Shown: positions 8,339 through 17,262 of the stretch, one piece after another | How the letters are laid out: every line of letters begins with the position of its first letter | Position numbering within the stretch: position 1 is the first letter of the stretch | Assembly: GCA_000648925.1 (NCBI GenBank) | Contig: JFHF01000025.1 | Coordinates: forward strand, 46,715 to 110,714 | Direction: 5' to 3' | Source of the DNA: Caballeronia jiangsuensis | Lineage (GTDB): Bacteria > Pseudomonadota > Gammaproteobacteria > Burkholderiales > Burkholderiaceae | Length of the DNA stretch: 64,000 bases | Position numbers and translations under genes: made by a program | The notes under the pieces: generated by a model | Seen by the model: the letters and a program-made list of their open reading frames with translations, nothing else | What the model was told of the DNA's origin: nothing | Databases searched by the model: none

Positions 8339-8812
8339 ATGAACTGGCTTAACGAGTATTTCCTGCAGAAGACAAGCCCTTTGACGTTCTATCTTTGGGC
8401 CTATCCGCCGCTGTCTTTCGGGCCTGAGGGACCGCTCGCGCCGGCGTCCTGGCGTCTGTCTCATGCGGGCCTGTCGCTCACGTACGTGGCCGGAGGCAAA
8501 GTCGAAGCCGGCGGCAGAGAGTACACGTTCCCCGCGCGCTACGAAGGCACGCAGCAACCTTGCTCTCTGAGCGGCGCTTCGACCGACGAAACCGGCAGGC
8601 CGCTGATCAGGCAGGTGTCGATCATCGCGCCCTCGTCGTTCAATCCCGACTTCACTGTTCGGATCGACGACGCATTCACCTTCTCACCCGTCTTCGCGCC
8701 GGACGGCGGTCCCGGCTTCGTCGGTACATGCATGGCGAAAGAAGATCAGGAAAGGGTAGGTGGCTCAGGTATGACACTACCCTGGCTCTTCCAGGGATAT
8801 CTGAGCATCTAA
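8339..8812 (+). CDS. hypothetical protein, first gene of the ppsA operon
   Basis: This 157-residue protein starts MNWLNEYFLQKTSPLTFYLW after GGAGG. It looks like a soluble, largely beta protein (YVAGGKVEAGGREYTFPARYEG; FTVRIDDAFTFSPVFAPDGG) with a conserved-looking end, MTLPWLFQGYLSI. I do not recognise the family. It lies directly behind a strong FNR-type box and 35 bp before ppsA, so it is probably cotranscribed with the PEP synthase. Confidence 0.75.
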   Translation: MNWLNEYFLQKTSPLTFYLWAYPPLSFGPEGPLAPASWRLSHAGLSLTYVAGGKVEAGGREYTFPARYEGTQQPCSLSGASTDETGRPLIRQVSIIAPSSFNPDFTVRIDDAFTFSPVFAPDGGPGFVGTCMAKEDQERVGGSGMTLPWLFQGYLSI

Positions 8813-8847
8813 GAGCACACGCTCGCTCAAGGCGGAAGGAGCTGGAA

Positions 8848-11271
8848 ATGGACACTTGCACTTCGCAGATTGCCTGGTTCGAGGACCTGAGGCGCACGGA
8901 TATCGCACGCGTGGGCGGGAAGAATGCATCGCTCGGCGAAATGGTGTCGATGCTGCAAGGCGTCGCGGTCAAGGTGCCCCCCGGCTTTGCGCTGACGTCG
9001 GATGCTTACTGGAAGTTCATCGACGCGAACGGGCTGCGCAATCCCATCTCGTCCCTGCTCGAACAATGGGCGCAGGGCAAGCGCTCGCTCGCGGAGACTG
9101 GCGACGCAATACGCCAGGCGATCGTTCAGGGCGACTGGCCACCAGCGATCGCCCAGGCGGTGCGCAGCGCCTATGAAGCGCTCGGCAGTCGATCGGGACA
9201 AGATCAATGCGACGTCGCAGTGCGCTCCAGCGCAACGGCCGAGGACTTGCCCGACGCTAGCTTCGCGGGACAGCAGGAGACCTTTCTGCACATCCGTGGA
9301 GACCGCGCGCTGCTCGATGCCTGCCGCCGTTGCTATGCATCGCTGTTCACGGATCGTGCGATCAGCTATCGGCAGGCGAAGGGATTCGATCACATGAAGG
9401 TAGCCTTGTCCGTCGGCGTGCAGCGCATGGTCCGCTCGGACCGTGCGGGAGCGGGCGTGATGTTTTCGATCGACACGGAAACCGGCTTCGATCGCATGGT
9501 GCTGATCACCGCTTCATGGGGACTCGGAGAGAATGTCGTTCAGGGCGCAGTTGAGCCCGATGAGTACGAGGTGTTCAAACCGCTGCTCGCGAACGAGCCG
9601 CTCACGCCCATCGTCAGCAAGAAGAGAGGTGCGAAGCGCTGCAAGCTCGTATACGCGGCGCAAGGCGAGCATCCGACGAAAAACGTGCCGACGTCGAAGC
9701 ATGAGCGCGAGTCCTTTGTGCTCGACGACGCGGAAATCCTGAAGCTCGCACGCTGCGCTTGCGCGATCGAGAAACACTACGGCCAACCGATGGACATCGA
9801 ATGGGCTAAGGACGGCGACACGGGCGAACTCTTCATCGTGCAGGCGCGGCCGGAGACCGTGCAGTCGCAGCGTGCGGCCGGCGCGGTGCGGAGCTGGCGC
9901 ATCAAGCAGGCAGGCGCGCGGCTCGCGACGGGCATCAGCATCGGCGAGGCGATCGCCGCGGGACCGGTATGCATTATCGAGAACATTCGCGATATGGGGC
10001 GGTTCGTCGATGGGGCGGTCCTCGTCACCCAGACAACCGATCCCGACTGGCTGCCCGTCATGCGACGCGCGAGCGCCATCGTCACGGATCACGGCGGCCG
10101 AACTTCGCATGCGGCGATCGTGAGTCGGGAATTGGGGCTGCCGGCCATCGTCGGAGCGGGAAACGCGACCCGCGTGCTTCACGACGAGCAGGACGTGACC
10201 GTCTCGTGCGCCGAAGGACGCGAGGGCTTCGTGTATGAGGGCGTGGCCGACTTCGAGGTCGACGACGTCGATCTTTCATCCATTCCCGAAACCCGCACGA
10301 AGATCATGCTCAACCTTGCCAATCCTGCCGCCGCGCTGCGCTGGTGGCGTCTTCCGGCGGATGGTGTGGGCCTCGCGCGCATGGAATTCGTGATCGGCAA
10401 CCACATTAAGGTGCATCCGCTCGCGCTCGCCCGTTATGACACGCTCAAAGACGAAGACGTGAAGCAACGGATCGCGGAACTCACGCAGGGCTATGCCGAC
10501 AGGACCGATTACTTCGTGGACCAGCTTGCAAGTGGATTGGCACGCATCGCGGCAGTGCTGCATCCGCATCCGGTCATCGTGCGCATGAGCGACTTCAAGA
10601 CGAACGAATATGCCAATCTAATGGGCGGCGCACAGTTCGAGCCTAATGAGGAAAACCCGATGCTCGGCTTTCGCGGTGCCTCCCGCTATTACTCTGAGCG
10701 CTATCGCGACGGCTTTGCACTGGAATGCCGCGCGATCCGGCGTTTGCGCGACGAGCTCGGGTTCAGCAACGTGATCGTCATGATTCCCTTCTGCCGCTCG
10801 ATCGAAGAAGCGGACCGCGTGCTGGCCACCATGGCGCAAAACGGCCTGCGACGCGGCGACCGGGGGCTCCAGGTGTACGTGATGTGCGAGATTCCATCGA
10901 ACGTGATCCTGGCCAAATCGTTCGCTGCGCGCTTCGATGGATTCTCCATCGGTAGCAACGATCTGACGCAGCTCACGCTCGGCGTGGATCGCGATTCCGC
11001 AGAGCTTGCAATGCTCTTTGACGAACAGAACGCCGCGGTCGAGTGGATGATTCGCAGCGTGATCGGCGCGGCGCATGACGCTCAGGCCAAAGTTGGACTG
11101 TGCGGACAGGCGCCGAGCGACCATCCCGAGTTTGCGGATTTTCTGGTGGACTGCGGCATCGATTCGATCTCCGTCAGTCCCGACAGCTTCGTTGCCGTCA
11201 AGCGGCGGGTCGCCGCGGCCGAACGGCGTCAGAGTCACGAACGTCAGCACGGTGCGGTCGTAGCGTGGTGA
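8848..11271 (+). CDS. ppsA: phosphoenolpyruvate synthase
   Basis: This 807-residue protein starts MDTCTSQIAWFEDLRRTDIA after GGAAGGAG. It contains the N-terminal pyruvate-phosphate-dikinase ATP-binding domain (VGGKNASLGEM, VRSSATAEDLPDASFAGQQET), the mobile phosphohistidine domain (DHGGRTSHAAIVSRELGLPA, catalytic H421) and the C-terminal PEP/pyruvate barrel with GLCGQAPSDHPEF (Cys752). Positions and length match the family standard of about 790-800 residues. It converts pyruvate and ATP to PEP, AMP and phosphate. With the PfkB-family kinase 19 bp downstream it suggests adjustment of lower and upper glycolysis under oxygen limitation. Confidence 0.96.
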   Translation: MDTCTSQIAWFEDLRRTDIARVGGKNASLGEMVSMLQGVAVKVPPGFALTSDAYWKFIDANGLRNPISSLLEQWAQGKRSLAETGDAIRQAIVQGDWPPAIAQAVRSAYEALGSRSGQDQCDVAVRSSATAEDLPDASFAGQQETFLHIRGDRALLDACRRCYASLFTDRAISYRQAKGFDHMKVALSVGVQRMVRSDRAGAGVMFSIDTETGFDRMVLITASWGLGENVVQGAVEPDEYEVFKPLLANEPLTPIVSKKRGAKRCKLVYAAQGEHPTKNVPTSKHERESFVLDDAEILKLARCACAIEKHYGQPMDIEWAKDGDTGELFIVQARPETVQSQRAAGAVRSWRIKQAGARLATGISIGEAIAAGPVCIIENIRDMGRFVDGAVLVTQTTDPDWLPVMRRASAIVTDHGGRTSHAAIVSRELGLPAIVGAGNATRVLHDEQDVTVSCAEGREGFVYEGVADFEVDDVDLSSIPETRTKIMLNLANPAAALRWWRLPADGVGLARMEFVIGNHIKVHPLALARYDTLKDEDVKQRIAELTQGYADRTDYFVDQLASGLARIAAVLHPHPVIVRMSDFKTNEYANLMGGAQFEPNEENPMLGFRGASRYYSERYRDGFALECRAIRRLRDELGFSNVIVMIPFCRSIEEADRVLATMAQNGLRRGDRGLQVYVMCEIPSNVILAKSFAARFDGFSIGSNDLTQLTLGVDRDSAELAMLFDEQNAAVEWMIRSVIGAAHDAQAKVGLCGQAPSDHPEFADFLVDCGIDSISVSPDSFVAVKRRVAAAERRQSHERQHGAVVAW

Positions 11272-11290
11272 TGCCGCAAGGGGAATCGAG

Positions 11291-12268
11291 ATGACAGACA
11301 TCGTGACAGTGACGTTCAATCCCGCCGTGGATGTGGCGACGTCGGTCGACGTGGTCCTTGACACGCAGAAGCTGCGCTGTGCGCCGGCGCGACGGGATCC
11401 CGGCGGCGGTGGCATCAACGTCGCGCGAGTCGTGCAACGGCTCGGCGGCGATTGCGTGGCCTATTATCTTGCGGGCGGACCAGCGGGCGGCATGTTGAGC
11501 GCGCTGCTGAACGCCGAGCATGTGACGAGCGAATGCGTGCCGATTGCCGGGGAGACGCGTGAGAACTTCTCCGTGCGCGAGAACGCGAGCGGTCGCGAAT
11601 TCCGCTTCGTGCTCCCCGGGCCATCTGTCGAAGAGCTTGAATGGAAAAGTCTGATCGACCGTGTCTGCACAATATCGCCTGCGCCGGCCTACCTTGTGCT
11701 AAGCGGTAGCCTGCCGCCAGGGGTCCCGGTGGACGTATATGCCCGATTCGTGCATCAGATGCATTCCCGGGGGACGCTCGCGGTCATAGACAGTTCAGGT
11801 CCGGCGCTGGCCCCGACCGTAGCCGCACCCGTGTTTTTGCTCAAAGTGAGCCTGGGAGAACTGCGAGCGTTGTCGGCATGCGAGTTGTTGTCCGAGACTG
11901 AATGGCGCGATGCTGCGCTCAAAATCGTGACGCAAGGCTGTGTGAAGGTGGTGGCACTGACGCTGGGCGCGGAAGGTGCTCTCATCGTGACGCGGGAGCG
12001 CTGCATCAGGCTACCCGGCCTGGCGGTGCCGGTCTCGAGTTCGATCGGCGCGGGGGACAGCTTCGTCGGCGGATTCGTCTGGGCGCTCAGTCGGGCCGCG
12101 ACACTTGACGATGCAGCCCGCTATGGCCTCGCGGCCGCTTCGGCGGCGCTGTTGAGCGAAGGCACCGGGCTATGCGAAGCGTCGGCCGTGGAGGCGATGT
12201 ATCGACGCGTCTGCGACGCCGCTCCATCGAATACATTGACACGTGTGGCCGGCGCATTGACCTCGTAG
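11291..12268 (+). CDS. PfkB-family sugar-phosphate kinase (6-phosphofructokinase II / 1-phosphofructokinase type)
   Basis: This 325-residue protein starts MTDIVTVTFNPAVDVATSVD, the usual opening of PfkB/FruK proteins (TxTxNPAxD). DPGGGGINVARVVQRLGG is the substrate-binding loop and SSSIGAGDSFVGGFVWAL holds the catalytic Asp and anion hole. The usual KPN motif of PfkB is replaced by LLKVSLGEL, a mild oddity. It follows ppsA by 19 bp and is probably in the same transcript. Fructose 6-phosphate is the most likely substrate from family and context, but tagatose 6-phosphate or fructose 1-phosphate cannot be excluded. Confidence 0.88.
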   Translation: MTDIVTVTFNPAVDVATSVDVVLDTQKLRCAPARRDPGGGGINVARVVQRLGGDCVAYYLAGGPAGGMLSALLNAEHVTSECVPIAGETRENFSVRENASGREFRFVLPGPSVEELEWKSLIDRVCTISPAPAYLVLSGSLPPGVPVDVYARFVHQMHSRGTLAVIDSSGPALAPTVAAPVFLLKVSLGELRALSACELLSETEWRDAALKIVTQGCVKVVALTLGAEGALIVTRERCIRLPGLAVPVSSSIGAGDSFVGGFVWALSRAATLDDAARYGLAAASAALLSEGTGLCEASAVEAMYRRVCDAAPSNTLTRVAGALTS

Positions 12269-12274
12269 CGCTGC

Positions 12275-12871
12275 CTAGTCGATCTTGTGCTGGCGGACGA
12301 TGCGGGCCCAGTGAAGCACCAGCACCAGCGCACCCACCATGTCGCCCAGATGCGCAAAATGCGCGACGTCGGGCTCGTTGCCGCTCATCCCGAGCAGCAG
12401 TTCGAGGAGCGCGTAAATCGTTGCGAAGAGCCAGGCTGGCATCGGCACGGGCGGGAAAAGCAGCACCACTTGACGCTGCGGGAAAAACAAAGCATAGGCC
12501 ACCAGCACGCCGAAGACGCCGGCAGATGCGCCGAGGGTCGGATAGGTATCGCTAACATGCGCAAGCGACACCAGCAACTGAACCATTGCGCCTGACACGA
12601 TACTCGCCAGATAAAGCGCGAGCCATCGCTTGCCGCCCAGCGTTCATTCGACATCGCGACCGAACACACAGAGTCCGAACATGTTGAGCGCAAGATGCCC
12701 GGCATTCGCATGTAGCATGCTTTACGTAAGCACCTGCCACAGATGGAACGGAGGGCCGCCCACCGCATGGCTTTGCCGCGGCCACAGCGCAAAGAGAGCG
12801 ACCGCACGATCGGTGTCCACGGCTTCCCACGCGAAGACGGCGATGTCTGCCAGAATGAGTGTGATCGTCAT
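12275..12871 (-). pseudogene. rhomboid-family intramembrane serine protease, two in-frame stops
   Basis: Read from the ATG at 12871, the frame gives MTITLILADIAVFAWEAV, then WQVLT-stop-SMLHANAGHLALNMFG and VFGRDVE-stop-TLGGKRWLALYLA, then GASAGVFG (catalytic Ser region) and AHLGDMVGA (His region). The stops are TAA at 12722-12724, where the family has Tyr (VTYSFLH), and TGA at 12644-12646, where Arg is usual. No frameshift is needed: the whole 199-codon frame aligns to a rhomboid. It follows the acyl-ligase gene by 43 bp on the same strand. A fragment from 12598 could be translated but would lack the first membrane helices. Confidence 0.88.
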
Positions 12872-12914
12872 GGCTTCCCTTGATACCTGTTCGAGACGCG
12901 ACCTACGCTTTCAT

Positions 12915-15791
12915 TCACTGCGTCGTGTCCGGTTCGCCGCTGTGCTGCGCGATGACATCGCGCACTGCGTCGCGCATGTGGGCCGCCGCAGAGAAATCTG
13001 CGCCAGCAGGCGCAACGGGCGCAAACACGATGATCGTGACAGGGCCAGGATGCGGAATCCAATCCCCGTCGCGCAGGACGGCTCGTGTGCCTCTCAATAC
13101 GACCGGGGCGACAGGGCGTTGCGTGACGCAGGCGGCGCGAAAAGCGCCGAGATGAAACTCACGCACGCCTGCGGATCGCACGAATGTGCCTTCGGGGAAG
13201 AAGAAGAGGCTATCGCCCTCGCTCGCGTGTCTAACGAGTTGGGTTTCGTCAGCGACGCTGCCCGAAAACACATCGCGCTCGACAAAACGCGTGCCGAGCC
13301 TGTGCAGGATGGGGCCGATGAACGGGCGCTCAGACAATTCTCGCTTGGCAACGAAGTTCACGGGCCACGGGAGCGCAGCGGTGAGCACGATCACATCCAG
13401 ATAGCTGGTGTGATTCGCGGCGAAGATCGGGCGTGTGTCGAGAAGCGCCGTGCGCTCGTCGTCGAGCGTCACCTTTACACCTGCGACCCGCAAGAACAAC
13501 CGGCAGGCGCGTGCCGCGATTCGCCAGTTGCGCCCTGTATCGCCGCTGAACACGACCCGGTATCTTACCCAGAGCCCCAGAAGCAGCACCGCACTACCGC
13601 AGGCGAGACCTCGCAGAATGCGCGCGGACCGGACCGCGAAATTACGGCAGGCAAGCGCGAGCGAGCCGGCGGCAATATGCACCCACTGCCGCGAGAGACC
13701 CGGCCGTATCGTGGCTTGCCCCCGTTCCTCGAAACGCTCGAGCGTCGCAGCGTGGCGAATCTTGCCGCCGGGGGTTCTCAAAATCGTGTCGGGCGCCACC
13801 AGCGCGATCTCTTCGGCGGGGGCGCCGAAACATACGAGGGTGACTTCGTTGATGCGCGTTTTGAGAAGCGCTTGCGCTGCCTCGTCGGTGGACGTGGTCT
13901 CGACAATGATGATAAGCCGCTCGGTGCCTCCCGGCGCGTCAGGACGGCCGCAGACGGCGACTCCGCCGTGCGCCACGCCGGGCAACTTGCCGATCGCCTC
14001 TTCCAGCTCATACGGGAAGAAGTGCCTGCCGGCACGGATGATCATGTCTTTCAGGCGTCCGGTCACGTAGAGCTCGCCTTCCGCCAGATAGCCGAGGTCG
14101 CCCGTGTCGAGCCAGCCATCGTGCATGAGCCGGGTGGTCTGCACCTCATTGCGGAGATAACCGCGCGTCGCGGCATTTCCCCGGAACTCGATACGGCCAA
14201 TGTGACGCTCGTCCAGAACCTCGCCGCTTTCTCCGACGATGCGCAGCTCCGTTCCGTGCAGCGCGTATCCGCAGGCCGCCAGTTCGGTAGCGTCCTCGTC
14301 ATGTTTCGCGGGCTTGGCCTCGCCCCGTTCGGAAAGCAGGTCACGCACGACCCGGTCCGTCTTCAAGCCGCGCAAAGGCGGCGGGAAGGTTACCGCAAGC
14401 GCATTCTCTGCGAGTCCGTACACTGGCGCGAGGGCCCGTGCGTCGAATCCGTAGCCGGCGAAGCGGCTGGCGAAAGCGCGCAGGCTATCGGGGCTGACCG
14501 GCTTCGCGCCGCAAAACGCGAAGCGCAGCGAAGAAAGATCGAGCCCTTCGAGGGCTTCCCGACCGAGCCGAGCCGCGCAGCGCGCATACGCAAAATTGGG
14601 CGCAGCGGTGATCGTGCCGTGGTAGCGCGAGATCATCCGGAGCCAGCGCTCGGGGCGCGCGAGAAACGCGAGCGGCGAGGTGACGACGAGCGGCAAGCCG
14701 TAGTAGAGCGGCGCGAGCCATGCGCCGATCAACCCCATGTCGTGATAGAGCGGCAGCCAGCTCACCAGCACGTCATTCGAATCGACACGCATACGGTCGC
14801 CCATTGCGCGAATGTTGGCGAGCAGATTCGCATGCGTCAACACGACACCTTTGGGCTCTCCAGTGCTGCCGGACGTGTACTGGAGCAATGCGACATCGTC
14901 GCTGCCCGCCACGAACCACTGCCTTGTTTCGCGCGATTCGATCTGCCCGGGCACCAGGACTTCACGCAGCGTGGACACGCGTGCACGAAGCAGACCCGCG
15001 AGCACGCCCAACTCGCTGAAGGTGATGAGAACCTTGGCTTGCGCGTTTTCGAGTATCGCCGTGTGTCGGACGATGTGTTCTTCGAGCTGGGTCACACGCG
15101 CCGGCGGGTAGATGGGCACGAGTACCGCGCCGCACAGCGCGATGGCCATGAAGCAGACGAAGTAGTCCGATCCGGTCGGCAGCATCAGCGCGATGACATC
15201 TCCCGGGCCGATGCCGCGCTCCTGCAAACCCGCCGCGTGCTCGCGCGCCCGGTGAAAGAGTTCAGCGAAAGTGATGCGCGTTTCGCGGAACTCGTCATCG
15301 AGGAGGATCAGATGCACCCGGTCCGCATGATGGATGGCGTGCCATTGAAGTGCTTCACCGAGCGAACGTGCGGAGCGCGGCTCGTCGATCCTCGCTTTCG
15401 CGACGAGCGACGCTTCGCGACGGGCTGGCGTCGCGTTGGGGGGGGGCGCTGGCGCGGCATGGCGCAGGACCTGAAGGACATCGCCAAGCGTGACGGCCGA
15501 AGCGAACATCTCCACGGGCAGGCGCGTTGCGTACGCCTGCTCGATTCGACTTAGCAATTCGGCGCGAGTGAGGCTGTCGAAGCCAAGGTCGCGTTCAAAT
15601 TGCGAATCCATCGTGATGTTGTCGGCCGCTGCGCGCGTGTCATGCGTCTCGGCGACGAGCGACCCGACAATCTCGATCAGGTGCTTGCCCATAACGGAAT
15701 CTTCGGCGGTAGCCGAGCGGGCGTCCAGGGGCGTCATCGAATGACTCGGTTCGATTTCATGTGCTTTCGTGAAGTAGCTCGGCTCGTTCAT
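12915..15791 (-). CDS. fused acyl carrier, acyl-CoA/ACP ligase and acyltransferase
   Basis: This protein of about 958 residues starts MNEPSYFTKAHEIEPSHSMT. Three domains are visible in order. First is an acyl-carrier domain with the phosphopantetheine motif LGFDSLTRAELL. Second is an AMP-forming fatty acyl ligase (LLQYTSGSTGEPKGVVLTH, LPLYHDMGLIG, YGLAENALAV, GWLDTGDLGYL). Third, after a hydrophobic hinge (SAVLLLGLWVRYRVV), is a PlsC-type acyltransferase with the HX4D motif NHTSYLD and FFPEGTF. Such a protein could activate a fatty acid, hold it as a thioester and pass it to a lysophospholipid or similar acceptor at the membrane. The start is uncertain: in-frame starts occur at 15995 (TTG) and inside. 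The nearest FNR-type box (16087) is about 300 bp upstream. Confidence 0.88.
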   Translation of the reverse strand: MNEPSYFTKAHEIEPSHSMTPLDARSATAEDSVMGKHLIEIVGSLVAETHDTRAAADNITMDSQFERDLGFDSLTRAELLSRIEQAYATRLPVEMFASAVTLGDVLQVLRHAAPAPPPNATPARREASLVAKARIDEPRSARSLGEALQWHAIHHADRVHLILLDDEFRETRITFAELFHRAREHAAGLQERGIGPGDVIALMLPTGSDYFVCFMAIALCGAVLVPIYPPARVTQLEEHIVRHTAILENAQAKVLITFSELGVLAGLLRARVSTLREVLVPGQIESRETRQWFVAGSDDVALLQYTSGSTGEPKGVVLTHANLLANIRAMGDRMRVDSNDVLVSWLPLYHDMGLIGAWLAPLYYGLPLVVTSPLAFLARPERWLRMISRYHGTITAAPNFAYARCAARLGREALEGLDLSSLRFAFCGAKPVSPDSLRAFASRFAGYGFDARALAPVYGLAENALAVTFPPPLRGLKTDRVVRDLLSERGEAKPAKHDEDATELAACGYALHGTELRIVGESGEVLDERHIGRIEFRGNAATRGYLRNEVQTTRLMHDGWLDTGDLGYLAEGELYVTGRLKDMIIRAGRHFFPYELEEAIGKLPGVAHGGVAVCGRPDAPGGTERLIIIVETTSTDEAAQALLKTRINEVTLVCFGAPAEEIALVAPDTILRTPGGKIRHAATLERFEERGQATIRPGLSRQWVHIAAGSLALACRNFAVRSARILRGLACGSAVLLLGLWVRYRVVFSGDTGRNWRIAARACRLFLRVAGVKVTLDDERTALLDTRPIFAANHTSYLDVIVLTAALPWPVNFVAKRELSERPFIGPILHRLGTRFVERDVFSGSVADETQLVRHASEGDSLFFFPEGTFVRSAGVREFHLGAFRAACVTQRPVAPVVLRGTRAVLRDGDWIPHPGPVTIIVFAPVAPAGADFSAAAHMRDAVRDVIAQHSGEPDTTQ

Positions 15792-16086
15792 CGTCCGAGA
15801 TCGCGACTGAGGAGCGCCACGATCCACGATCGGTTCTCTTGGGCGTATCCTCGCGACCCGGGTGCCAGCCAAGGTCACCGGTAAGCTAAGCCCCGGCCGG
15901 CCGACGCGCTGCGGCGAGCATTGAGCCGATCGCCGCCTAAATGCTGCACGCGGCACGCTTGTCCCGAACCGGCGCGTGTCCCAGTCAATGGCCAAGGCAT
16001 GCCGCGGTTACGGTCGCCGTCAGGATCTCGTCGACGAGTGTGGTGTGGCGCTGAAGATACCTTCACGCAAGTCGGCGCGACCGCGG

Positions 16087-16100
16087 TTGATTCAGGTCAA
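16087..16100 (-). promoter_or_regulatory. FNR/ANR-type box
   Basis: TTGATTCAGGTCAA has one mismatch to the symmetric consensus. It is the probable box for the reverse-strand acyl-ligase/rhomboid transcript, although the chosen start is about 300 bp away. The same 14-mer recurs at 16131. Confidence 0.65.
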
Positions 16101-16130
16101 GGGAAGCGCAGTCGAGGCTCACCCTCCCGC

Positions 16131-16144
16131 TTGATTCAGGTCAA
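16131..16144 (+). promoter_or_regulatory. FNR/ANR-type box for the DHH gene
   Basis: TTGATTCAGGTCAA is identical to the box at 16087-16100, with centres 44 bp apart. Its centre is 72.5 bp before the original DHH start at 16210. Confidence 0.7.
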
Positions 16145-16209
16145 GCGCCAGCAACGAGCGCAGTTTTACGCTGCGTGACTGGGGATGGAAACACTCTCAG
16201 GTGAACGTG

Positions 16210-17199
16210 ATGCGCTAGTTCGACGTATGCAATGGGGATGCGGACGGGCTTTTTGCAATGCATCAGTTGAGACTGGCTCATCCGCACCGGGCCACGCTCG
16301 TCACCGGCCTGAAACAGGACGTCGCGTTGCTCGAGCGCGTCACAGCGCGGCCCGGCGACCACGTTACCGTGACGGACGTGTCGATGCATGCGAATATCGC
16401 CGCCCTGGAATGTCTTCTGGCGCGCGGCGTTACGGTCGAGTATTTCGACCATCATCACGCAGGACCTATTCCGCGTCATCCGCTCTTGCACGCGAACATC
16501 GACCCTGCTGCCGATACGTGCACCAGTATGATCGTCGATACGCAACTCGGCGGCCGTTTTCGGCGCTGGGCTGTCGCAGGCGCGTTCGGCGACAACCTTG
16601 CGGCGCGCGCGCGCCGGCTCGCATCTCAATGCGGTCTTGGTCCAACTGACACCACTCGCCTGCAGGAGCTGGGCGAGAACGTCAACTACAACGCATACGG
16701 CGACGACGAGCGCGATGTGTTGGTGCCGCCCGCGGATCTTTATGCGGCGCTCTCGAAGTACGGGGACCCGCTGGAATTTATCGGCGACTGTCCCGAACTT
16801 GCCTTGATTGCGCATGCGCGCAGGCAAGACATGGAACGGGCCTGCGCGACGCGTCCGTTTGTCTCCACGGCGCACGCCGCGATATACAGGTTGCCGGACA
16901 CACCCTGGGCGAGCAGGGTACGCGGCGCGTTCGCCAACTGGCTGGCCACCACAGCGCCCGACCGGGCGAACATCGTCGCGAAACACAAAAAGGATGGCGC
17001 ATGGCACGTGAGCGTGCGTGCACCGCTGAGCGCGGCTTATGGCGCGGATCGACTATGTCGCCACTTCGGCGGTGATGGACGAGCAGGCGCGGCGGCGATC
17101 AGCGGTCTGCCCGATCACAGGTTCGACGCCTTCATCACCGCATGTCTGCGCGGGCTCAAGAGCGAAGGCGAGCATTCCGACGGTTCTGGTCCGCGATGA
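16210..17199 (+). pseudogene. DHH-family phosphoesterase, amber stop at codon 3
   Basis: From the ATG at 16210 the frame reads M-R-stop-FDVCNGDADGLFAMHQLRLAHP and then stays open for 310 codons. NGDADG is the first metal-binding motif of DHH phosphoesterases and VEYFDHHHAG the DHH motif itself, so the real protein began before NGDADG. The TAG (16216-16218) sits where Tyr is expected (MRYFDVxNGDADG). The only later in-frame start, ATG 16258, deletes NGDADG and should give an inactive protein. Family members hydrolyse small nucleotides or single-stranded nucleic acid with Mn2+. An FNR-type box lies at the proper distance from 16210. Confidence 0.82.
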
Positions 17200-17262
17200 G
17201 AGCGAGTGCCGCAGAGGGCACGACTCTTCGCGCGCATTTACACGCTTGTACAGCACCATAAG

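Larger units (their letters stand above)
15792..16209. other. divergent intergenic region with two FNR-type boxes
   Basis: This stretch of 418 bp lies between the acyl-ligase gene (reverse) and the DHH remnant (forward). Apart from the two boxes at 16087-16100 and 16131-16144 I see no RNA gene, repeat or convincing reading frame. The long leader before 15791 may mean the ligase starts further upstream. Confidence 0.6.

Noticed and set aside
12630..15554. A very long forward-strand open frame (974 codons) opposite the acyl-ligase gene
   Set aside because: It is Arg/Ala/His-rich, has no motifs, and is antisense to a gene with three clear domains. Long antisense frames are expected in GC-rich DNA.
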